A stretch of DNA of 8,600 nt from Verrucomicrobiota bacterium (GTDB taxonomy: Bacteria; Verrucomicrobiota; Verrucomicrobiia; Chthoniobacterales; UBA10450), in NCBI GenBank assembly GCA_003219095.1, contig QHPM01000228.1, positions 1 through 8,600 of the forward strand, written 5' to 3'. Made by a program: the position numbers and the translations under genes. Below are positions 1 to 5,282 of this stretch, piece after piece (within the stretch, counting starts at the first letter, position 1; each line of letters opens with the position of its first letter). The notes below the pieces were generated by a model. That model was given only the letters and a program-made list of their open reading frames with translations. It had not been told where the DNA came from and searched no databases.

Positions 1-786
1 TTTCACCACGCGATGTCCGAGCGTGCGAATGATTCGCCAACCGCCGGCGGCGGTGCCGACCGCCATGGTTGCAGCGCAAAGCACTTTTACCCACAACGGC
101 ATTGCGAAGACCGGCGTCTTCAAAAATTCCAGCCACGCTGGGAGGTGATCGAACCGGCCGGCTTTGGTCCCGGTGAAAAGCGCGAGCGTGATAATGCCCA
201 TTGTTTTTTGGGCGTCGTTGGTGCCGTGACTGTGCGCCATCCAGGCCGCGCTCACGATTTGCGCTTTGCCGAAAAACTGATGGATGAAGTGCGGCGTGAG
301 CCGATGTAGCAACAGAAAGAGCAAGAACATGACAAGACCACCGAGGATAAATCCGGCGATCGGTGATGTGATCATTGGCACGATCACTTTTGGCCAAACA
401 CCGGCATGCCATTTGATGACCGACCAATTTCCGTGCGCAGTGGCAAGCGCGGCGCCGCACAGACCGCCGATGAGCGCGTGACTCGAGCTCGAGGGCAAGC
501 CAAACCACCACGTGGTCATGTTCCAAATAAATCCGGCCAGCACCGCGCTGAGCACGGTCCACATGGTGACGACTTCCGTATCGACCAAACCTTTGCCGAC
601 CGTGGAAGCAACAGCGCCGCCGAGCAGCGCGCCGGTCAGATTAAAGAATGCGGCCATCGCAATTGCCTGCCGCGGCGTGAGAACTTTGGTCGAGACGACG
701 GTTGCGATGGCGTTGGCCGCGTCGTGAAAACCGTTGCTGTATTCAAAAATTACCGCCGCGAGGACGACGATGAGGAAAAGCAACAT
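1..786 (-). CDS. pit: Pit-family inorganic phosphate transporter (C-terminus outside window)
   Basis: Low-affinity, proton-coupled phosphate permease of the PiT family (PF01384) in the cytoplasmic membrane; known family members carry phosphate as a neutral metal-phosphate complex. 262 codons are visible, and the frame stays open at the left edge. Both halves of the duplicated PiT signature are present: EYSNGFHDAANAIATVVSTK at residues 15-34 and AAWMAHSHGTNDAQKTMGII at 180-199. GLPSSSSHALIGG lies at 96-108, with hydrophobic membrane segments between. Short bacterial Pit proteins are roughly 330 residues, so about 70 are probably missing. The ATG at 786 is the only start after an in-frame stop at 814-816. 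It lies 27 bp beyond the stop of the DUF47 gene and has no clear Shine-Dalgarno, which suggests co-transcription and perhaps coupled translation. The family call is secure; the ion used and the affinity are not. Confidence 0.95.
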   Translation of the reverse strand, partial: MLLFLIVVLAAVIFEYSNGFHDAANAIATVVSTKVLTPRQAIAMAAFFNLTGALLGGAVASTVGKGLVDTEVVTMWTVLSAVLAGFIWNMTTWWFGLPSSSSHALIGGLCGAALATAHGNWSVIKWHAGVWPKVIVPMITSPIAGFILGGLVMFLLFLLLHRLTPHFIHQFFGKAQIVSAAWMAHSHGTNDAQKTMGIITLALFTGTKAGRFDHLPAWLEFLKTPVFAMPLWVKVLCAATMAVGTAAGGWRIIRTLGHRVVK

Positions 787-813
787 GTCGATCTTGCGCG
801 GTGGGCGCGGCGA

Positions 814-1452
814 TTAAGTATTCTTCAAAACAACCTGCAGGACGACGTTGCCGGCGTCGCGACAGCGATCGATTACTTTTTCGAGCAACTCGTAGAGATC
901 GCGCAGAAAAATAATGTGCTTCGGTGAATAATCGCCCTGGTAAAGATCGCGCAAAAGTTCCAGCTCAAGATCGTCCGCTTCGCCTTCGATCGTTTGTAGT
1001 TTATCGTTCATCTCGCGTGCGGTTGTGATGTTCATGCCCTTGCGCAACTGCTTTACCATCGCCAGCACCGCTTCGGCTGCTTGATCGAGAAGCTCCACCT
1101 GCTTGCGAAAACTCCAGCCGTGCAAATCCTGCGGCGAGATCAAAATGCGCTCCCCGATTTTTTCGACCGTCTTCGGAATCTTGTAGAGAGCCGCCGCCAG
1201 CTCCTGGATGTCTTCGCGTTCCAGCGGTGTGATGAAAGTTTTCGAAAGCTGCTCGGTCAACTCCTGGGTGATACGCTTGTCTTCGCGACGGCTCTCCGCA
1301 AATTTCGCCAGGTCCTGAGGCGACTCATTGTCCTGCAGTCTGCCCAAGAGATCGACCAGGTGGTGGACGCTGCTGTCAGCCTGTTGCGCGCTCGCTTCGA
1401 GCAGGTCGTAAAACTTTTGGTCGTGCCCGAGAAATCTGCCGATTGAGATCAT
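814..1452 (-). CDS. DUF47 / PhoU-like phosphate transport accessory protein
   Basis: A 212-residue, all-helical cytoplasmic protein of the DUF47 family (PF01865, PhoU-like), usually encoded beside a pit gene and thought to modulate that transporter. Family hallmarks are TFITPLEREDIQELA at residues 72-86 and KIPKTVEKIGERIL at 91-104. The C-terminal helix YELLEKVIDRCRDAGNVVLQ (187-206) carries the acidic face expected for the PhoU-type metal site. Length matches the family (about 205-220). I chose the ATG at 1452 (MISIGRFLGHD) because a GAGG lies 8 nt upstream and the product begins where relatives usually do. An ATG at 1482 would add ten unusual residues and overlap mgtE by 17 nt. The gene sits 13 bp after mgtE and 27 bp before pit on the same strand, so an operon is likely. 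Its molecular function is inferred from the family only. Confidence 0.9.
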   Translation of the reverse strand: MISIGRFLGHDQKFYDLLEASAQQADSSVHHLVDLLGRLQDNESPQDLAKFAESRREDKRITQELTEQLSKTFITPLEREDIQELAAALYKIPKTVEKIGERILISPQDLHGWSFRKQVELLDQAAEAVLAMVKQLRKGMNITTAREMNDKLQTIEGEADDLELELLRDLYQGDYSPKHIIFLRDLYELLEKVIDRCRDAGNVVLQVVLKNT

Positions 1453-1460
1453 AAATGTTG

Positions 1461-1464
1461 CCTC
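1461..1464 (-). promoter_or_regulatory. Ribosome binding site deciding the DUF47 start
   Basis: On the minus strand GAGG is followed by 8 nt and then the ATG at 1452. It lies just past the mgtE stop codon (TGA at 1466-1468), so ribosomes finishing mgtE could reinitiate here. It is the clearest Shine-Dalgarno seen among the genes of this window and supports the 1452 start over 1482. Confidence 0.6.
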
Positions 1465-1465
1465 A

Positions 1466-2848
1466 TCAAAGCAGCGTGCCACGAAGGATGAACAGCGCCA
1501 CGTTAAAATAAATAATTAATCCCGTTACATCGACCAGCGTAGCTACGAATGGCGCCGATGAAGTTGCGGGATCGAGTCCAAGTCGACGGAGCAGGAATGG
1601 AAGCATCGCCCCGCTGATGGTGCCCCACAAAACGACTCCGACAAGCGCAGCACCCACCGTAAAGCCAATTAGCCAATGATACTTTCCGTAGTCAAAAATG
1701 TGTAAGTATTGCCACAGCGCGATTCGGAAAAAGCCGATCCCTCCCAGTATCAGCCCGAGAGAAAGTCCCGAGAGAAGTTCCTTGCGCACGACACGAAACC
1801 AATCACGCAAGCCCAATTCGCCCAGCGCCATCGCGCGAATAACCAAGGTCGTCGCTTGCGAGCCGGAATTGCCGCCGCTGGAAATGATCAACGGCAAAAA
1901 CATCGCCAGGATCGCGGCCTTCTCGATCTCGCCGTTGTAACCCTGCATCGCAGTAGCGGTCAGCATTTCCCCGAGAAAGAGAATGATCAGCCAGGTGGCT
2001 CGTTTCTTCACCATGCGCAGCAGCGGAATGGTCGTGTAGGGTTCGTCCAGCGCCTCCATGCCGCCGATTTTCTGGATGGCTTCCGTCGCTTGTTCCTCGG
2101 CCACATCGAGCATGTCATCGCTCGTTACAATGCCGACCAACACGCCGGCGGAATCGATCACCGGCAAGGCGATGCGATCGTATTTTCGAAATGAATTGAG
2201 CGCTGCCTCCTGCGAATCACTTACGCTCAGTGCGACAAAGGTCTCGTCCCGGATCTCGCTGACTTTTGCCGTCAGCGGTTTGAGCAAAAACTCGCGAATA
2301 CGCAGGTCGTCGATCAGCTTTCCACGGTCGTCCACCACATAAATGATGTTGAGCGTTTCGCTGTCCTGGCCGTGCTCGCGGACATAATCGAGCACTTCCT
2401 TCACCGTCCAATCCTCCGGCACCGCGATAAAGTCCGGTGTCATCAAACGGCCAACGCTGCCTTCCGGATAACCAAGGAGCGATGTCGCTACGCGCCGCTC
2501 TTCCGGCGTGAGCAACCGAATTAGTTGACGCGCCGCCGCGCTCGGCATTTCCTCGAGCAACGCAGTGCGATCGTCCGGCGACATCTCGTTGAGAATCGCG
2601 GCGACCTGTTCGTGTGCCATGCAACGTAGCAAGGACTGTTGCGTGTCCACGTCGAGGTACTCGAAAACGTCTGCCGCTAGTGCCGCTGGCAAAACGCGAA
2701 AGATGATGACGCGATCGTCTTCCGGCATATCGACAATGACTTCAGCGACGTCTGCCGGCGGCCATTCGCTGAATAATTCACGCAAACCAGCGAAATCGCG
2801 CGCCTCAATCAGGCTGCGAATTTCCGGGATCAGAATTTTGCCGACCAT
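1466..2848 (-). CDS. mgtE: Magnesium transporter MgtE
   Basis: Mg2+-selective channel of the MgtE/SLC41 family, working as a homodimer in the cytoplasmic membrane and gated by its own cytosolic Mg2+ sensor. 460 residues, close to the usual 450. Domain order is canonical: a helical MgtE_N domain (about 30-130), a CBS pair (about 136-195 and 200-255), a connecting plug helix (about 256-282), then five membrane helices (about 283-460). The pore signature GGNSGSQATTLVIRAMALGE is at 325-344. Asp440 in PFVATLVDVTGLIIYFN aligns with the pore Asp432 known from Thermus thermophilus MgtE. The sensor domains carry many acidic residues, as expected for Mg2+ gating. The start ATG at 2848 has no obvious Shine-Dalgarno. 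The gene heads an apparent mgtE-DUF47-pit operon, which links Mg2+ entry with phosphate transport. Nothing looks broken. Confidence 0.97.
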   Translation of the reverse strand: MVGKILIPEIRSLIEARDFAGLRELFSEWPPADVAEVIVDMPEDDRVIIFRVLPAALAADVFEYLDVDTQQSLLRCMAHEQVAAILNEMSPDDRTALLEEMPSAAARQLIRLLTPEERRVATSLLGYPEGSVGRLMTPDFIAVPEDWTVKEVLDYVREHGQDSETLNIIYVVDDRGKLIDDLRIREFLLKPLTAKVSEIRDETFVALSVSDSQEAALNSFRKYDRIALPVIDSAGVLVGIVTSDDMLDVAEEQATEAIQKIGGMEALDEPYTTIPLLRMVKKRATWLIILFLGEMLTATAMQGYNGEIEKAAILAMFLPLIISSGGNSGSQATTLVIRAMALGELGLRDWFRVVRKELLSGLSLGLILGGIGFFRIALWQYLHIFDYGKYHWLIGFTVGAALVGVVLWGTISGAMLPFLLRRLGLDPATSSAPFVATLVDVTGLIIYFNVALFILRGTLL

Positions 2849-2875
2849 AAGCAGCGTAGGCGCAACGCCGGTCGA

Positions 2876-2904
2876 GTTCTAACATTCACAACAGTCGAGT
2901 GCAA
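2876..2904 (-). promoter_or_regulatory. Candidate promoter for the mgtE operon
   Basis: Read on the minus strand: TTGCAC (2904-2899), a 17-nt spacer, then TAGAAC (2881-2876) preceded by TG-T, an extended -10 arrangement. A start about 7 nt downstream would leave a leader of only some 20 nt before the mgtE ATG, too short for an M-box riboswitch. Both hexamers match consensus only partly, so this is tentative. Confidence 0.35.
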
Positions 2905-2915
2905 CGAGTACCCCG

Positions 2916-2994
2916 GGAGTATTGGAGGGATGGAGTGATGAAAAGAGAAGAGTCACCGGCTCATTACTCCACCACTCCATTACTCCAATCCCCT
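2916..2994. repeat. Inverted pair of 8-bp tandem arrays
   Basis: The left array is three consecutive octamers of the form GGAGTRNT: GGAGTATT (2916-2923), GGAGGGAT (2924-2931), GGAGTGAT (2932-2939). After a 23-nt spacer comes the reverse-complement type: ATTACTCC (2963-2970), ACCACTCC (2971-2978), ATTACTCC (2979-2986), then a degenerate AATCCCCT (2987-2994). The two arrays can pair into a long imperfect stem. The element fills most of the divergent intergenic region between mgtE and the beta-oxidation genes. I see no protein that would bind or move it. Confidence 0.8.
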
Positions 2995-3004
2995 CGCTCC
3001 GCGC

Positions 3005-3035
3005 TTGGCATTCGCCTGAAACCGGCCAAAATAAA
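3005..3035 (+). promoter_or_regulatory. Weak candidate promoter for the beta-oxidation genes
   Basis: TTGGCA (3005-3010) is a five-of-six match to the -35 consensus. An AT-rich stretch follows the 17-bp position; the best -10 is AATAAA (3030-3035) with a 19-bp spacer. A start about 7 nt on would fall on the ATG at 3041, giving a leaderless message. The spacing is poor, so confidence is low. Confidence 0.25.
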
Positions 3036-3040
3036 TCACG

Positions 3041-3556
3041 ATGAGCGTAATCACGACGGCATCAATGTTTCAACGCGAGATCGACAATGGAATTTGTCTG
3101 CTCACCTTCGATCGATCGGAATCGGGAGCGAATATTTTCGATGCCACAACCTTGCGCGATCTCGATCAACAGCTCGATTTCATCGAAGCGGAAGATTCGC
3201 TCGAAGGCGTCGTGATTTTGTCGGCCAAGAAATCGATTTTTATCGCCGGGGCGGATTTGAAAACACTGTTGCATCAGGCCCAGACTGGCGAAATGCGGGC
3301 GTTCATCGCAGAGGGACAACGTATTTTCAATCGGCTGGCCGCGCTAAAAATTCCGACCTGTGCCGCGATTCACGGTGCCTGCGCGGGCGGCGGCTACGAA
3401 ATTACGCTGGCATGCGATTGGCGAATCGCGAGCGATGATCCGGCAACGCGCATTGGTTTGCCCGAAACAACGCTCGGTTTGATAAAAAGCGGTGGAAGTG
3501 ATTCTGAAAGGCAAGTTGTGTTCTGCGGCGGAGGCGAAACAGCTCGGACTGGTTGA
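3041..3556 (+). CDS. Enoyl-CoA hydratase domain, 5' part of a frameshifted FadB/FadJ-like gene
   Basis: N-terminal crotonase-fold part of a multifunctional beta-oxidation enzyme, which would hydrate 2-enoyl-CoA to 3-hydroxyacyl-CoA. Of 171 residues the first 148 are homologous to the family. The oxyanion-hole loops IAGADLK (68-74) and CAGGG (114-118) are present. Both catalytic glutamates of the FadB type are present: Glu120 in GGGYE and Glu142 in GLPETTLGLI. After Ile148 the family normally continues with a P-x-x-GG loop and about 16 residues, then (K)A(V/L)EVILKGK. Here that stretch is missing and the frame runs into 23 unrelated residues before a stop. The proper continuation resumes one base out of phase in the next reading frame, which overlaps by 65 bp. 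As it stands the hydratase fold is truncated and probably inactive. The ATG at 3041 has no clear Shine-Dalgarno; an ATG at 3065 is an alternative start. Confidence 0.85.
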   Translation: MSVITTASMFQREIDNGICLLTFDRSESGANIFDATTLRDLDQQLDFIEAEDSLEGVVILSAKKSIFIAGADLKTLLHQAQTGEMRAFIAEGQRIFNRLAALKIPTCAAIHGACAGGGYEITLACDWRIASDDPATRIGLPETTLGLIKSGGSDSERQVVFCGGGETARTG

Positions 3557-5150
3557 TGAAATTGTGTCGCGCGATCAACTGCTCGAGGCGGCAAAAAAGA
3601 AAATCACTAATGGGAAAAGGCCCTCACCCCACCCTCTCCCCCGGAGAGAGGAGGACGGCACAGCCACCGGTGAGGGACGAGCGATACCGGCGCCACGCGT
3701 CAGTGGAAATCCTGCGCCAGGGCGCGCTCTCGAAGTAATTACGAAAGGGTTGGGCGGAACAGTCGACGACTCGCTGCGAATGGAGCTTGATAGTATTGTT
3801 GAACTCGGCGAGACCGATGCGACGCAAAATTTGATCCGCAATTTTTTCCTGGCGGAGAAATACAGACGCGGCAGCTCGAAGCAAACGCCGGAGAAAATCA
3901 CGCATGCGGCGGTGATCGGCGCCGGCGTAATGGGCAGCGGCATCGCGCAGTGGCTCAGCTCGCGCGGAGTTTCGGTAATTTTGCGTGACGTCGGAACGGA
4001 GGAGCTGACGCGCGGACTCGCCAACGTCGAGAAGATTTACGCCGGCGCGGTCAAACGTGGAATCATGACGGAAGAAAAAGCAAAGGAAGGACGCGCCCGC
4101 ATCGTGGCATCGAGTGCCCCGATTGAGATGCGCGACGTCCAGGTCGTGATTGAAGCGGCCTCGGAGAAATTGGAAATCAAAAAACAGATCTTCCGCGACC
4201 TTGCCCAGAAAGCGCCACATGCCGCGATGCTGGCCACGAATACTTCCGCTCTGCCAATTTCCGATCTGGCCGTCGAAACCAAAACGCCCGAGCGCGTTAT
4301 CGGAATGCATTTTTTTAATCCCGTCAGCCGAATGAAATTGGTCGAAGTTGTGGTTGGGACGGAGACGTCTGACGAGACGATTGGGCGTGCGCTCGGGTTC
4401 GTCCGGCAGATCGCGAAGCTGCCAGTGATTGTGCGCGACAGTCCCGGGTTTCTTATTAACCGCGTCCTCTTTCCCTATTTGCTCGAGGCCGCGGAGCTTT
4501 TTGAAAACGGCGTGAGCGGGCCGGAGATAGACGATACGCTTCTGCAATGGGGAATGCCGATGGGGCCATTGCGGCTGATCGACGAGATCGGCGTCGATAT
4601 CACCGTCGATATCGCGAATACTCTGGAGAAAGCTTACCGCAAACGCGATCGCGCGCCGAAAATTCTGCACGAAATGCAATCAGCGAAAATGCTCGGCCGA
4701 AAATCCGGTGAGGGGTTCTATAAGTACGAAGGCAAGACACAAACCGCGAATGCCGAGATCGAGAAGTGGCGCGCTACGCAACCGGTCATCCCGAGCGAAG
4801 TCGAGGGATCCCGCGGCGGAACCTTAAAGGTAACGCAACGGGATCCTTCGACTCCGCTACGCTTCGCTCAGGATTACGTGAGTCTTCGCCTGATGTTCCT
4901 GATGGTGAACGAGGCGGCGCGTTGTGTGGAAGAGATTGTCGTAGCTTCACCGGAGGACGCCGATTACGGGATGATTCTCGGCACCGGTTTCCCGGCCTGG
5001 CGGGGCGGACCATTGCGCTTCGCGGAAAACTTTGGCATAAAAAAACTGGTGGAAGCGATGGAAAAACTTGCCAGAACTAACGAGAAATATATGCCGTGCG
5101 AACTGCTCAAGAAGCGTGCGCGTGATGGAACGAAGTTTTATGAGAATTGA
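3492..5150 (+). CDS. 3-Hydroxyacyl-CoA dehydrogenase, 3' part of a frameshifted FadB/FadJ-like gene
   Basis: NAD-dependent oxidation of 3-hydroxyacyl-CoA to 3-ketoacyl-CoA. The frame opens with a GTG at 3492 inside the old hydratase domain (VEVILKGK...LGLVDEIV). That GTG is probably an internal valine codon, not a true start. Numbering from it: linker and hydratase tail 1-135; Rossmann domain with GAGVMGSG at 143-150; catalytic pair His273 in HFFNPVSRMKLVE and Glu285; first C-terminal helical domain about 315-425 (SPGFLINRVL, GPLRLIDEIGVD); second C-terminal domain about 462-552 (NEAARCVEE, GTGFPAWRGGPLRF). All dehydrogenase catalytic residues are intact. Two stretches are foreign to the family. 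Residues about 43-62 are rich in Pro, Arg and Glu, and residues about 432-461 contain VIPSEVEGSRGG and RDPSTPLRFAQ; both are translated palindromic repeats sitting in linkers. The acyl-CoA dehydrogenase follows 132 bp downstream. Confidence 0.9.
   Translation: MEVILKGKLCSAAEAKQLGLVDEIVSRDQLLEAAKKKITNGKRPSPHPLPRREEDGTATGEGRAIPAPRVSGNPAPGRALEVITKGLGGTVDDSLRMELDSIVELGETDATQNLIRNFFLAEKYRRGSSKQTPEKITHAAVIGAGVMGSGIAQWLSSRGVSVILRDVGTEELTRGLANVEKIYAGAVKRGIMTEEKAKEGRARIVASSAPIEMRDVQVVIEAASEKLEIKKQIFRDLAQKAPHAAMLATNTSALPISDLAVETKTPERVIGMHFFNPVSRMKLVEVVVGTETSDETIGRALGFVRQIAKLPVIVRDSPGFLINRVLFPYLLEAAELFENGVSGPEIDDTLLQWGMPMGPLRLIDEIGVDITVDIANTLEKAYRKRDRAPKILHEMQSAKMLGRKSGEGFYKYEGKTQTANAEIEKWRATQPVIPSEVEGSRGGTLKVTQRDPSTPLRFAQDYVSLRLMFLMVNEAARCVEEIVVASPEDADYGMILGTGFPAWRGGPLRFAENFGIKKLVEAMEKLARTNEKYMPCELLKKRARDGTKFYEN
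3619..3677. repeat. Palindromic element inside the dehydrogenase reading frame (copy A)
   Basis: A perfect 8-bp outer inverted repeat, CCCTCACC (3621-3628) and GGTGAGGG (3669-3676), encloses an inner hairpin with stem CTCTCC (3634-3639)/GGAGAG (3643-3648) and a 3-nt loop. From memory, elements beginning CCCTCACCC..CTCTCCC recur between genes in many environmental genomes. Here it is read through in frame as a Pro/Arg/Glu-rich segment in the linker between the hydratase and dehydrogenase parts. Exact ends are uncertain and no target duplication is evident. Confidence 0.8.
4786..4875. repeat. Palindromic element inside the dehydrogenase reading frame (copy B)
   Basis: The left arm, ATCCCGAGCGAAGTCGAGGG and on to 4813, is the imperfect reverse complement of a right arm at 4839-4874 that starts CGGGATCC-TTCGACT and ends TTCGCT-CAGGAT. 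The right arm has about 10 extra bases in its middle. The 25-nt centre is unpaired. From memory, this is a widespread type of environmental repeat whose translation (VIPSEVEGSR / DPSTPLRFAQD) turns up in unrelated proteins. It is translated in frame between the two C-terminal helical domains of the dehydrogenase. Confidence 0.85.
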
Positions 5151-5165
5151 GGGTCGCGAGCATTC

Positions 5166-5280
5166 GGAAGACAGGCAGCTTGCCTGTCTCGGCCGGTTTT
5201 CAAGCCTGCCGTGCCTGGAGGACAATAAAATCGACAAGCTTGAACCCGGTCGGCCAAGACAGCCCGGAAGGCTATCTTCC
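5166..5280. repeat. Composite double-hairpin palindrome, copy 1, between dehydrogenase genes
   Basis: Outer arms begin GGAAGA at 5166 and end TCTTCC at 5280. Each arm carries its own hairpin. The left is GACAGGCA (5170-5177), loop GCT, TGCCTGTC (5181-5188), a perfect 8-bp stem. The right is AGCC (5261-5264), loop of 5, GGCT (5270-5273). Inside these come GGCCG (5191-5195) facing CGGCC (5251-5255), then CAAGC (5201-5205) facing its partner GCTTG (5238-5242). This makes an inverted pair of REP-like units. It occupies nearly all of the 132 bp between the dehydrogenase stop and the next start codon. Confidence 0.85.
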
Positions 5281-5282
5281 TT

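Noticed and set aside
406..927. Open frame of 173 codons on the plus strand
   Set aside because: It runs antisense to pit and the end of the DUF47 gene, both with clear family motifs. The predicted product is hydrophilic low-complexity sequence.
2849..2915. M-box or other Mg2+ riboswitch upstream of mgtE
   Set aside because: Only about 20-30 nt separate the candidate promoter from the ATG, and no suitable structured leader or terminator is present.
2916..2994. CRISPR array
   Set aside because: The units are 8 bp, contiguous and inverted about a centre, with no unique spacers and no cas genes nearby.
3479..3495. Programmed +1 frameshift or slippage at the A5 run (3484-3488)
   Set aside because: A +1 shift would rejoin LIK to AVEVILKGK, but the conserved loop of about 16 residues would still be missing. 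A deletion or sequence error is the simpler explanation.
3624..4679. Long open frame (351 codons) on the minus strand
   Set aside because: It lies opposite the hydroxyacyl-CoA dehydrogenase, whose NAD-binding and catalytic motifs are unmistakable. The antisense product has no recognisable domain and reflects codon bias in high-GC DNA.
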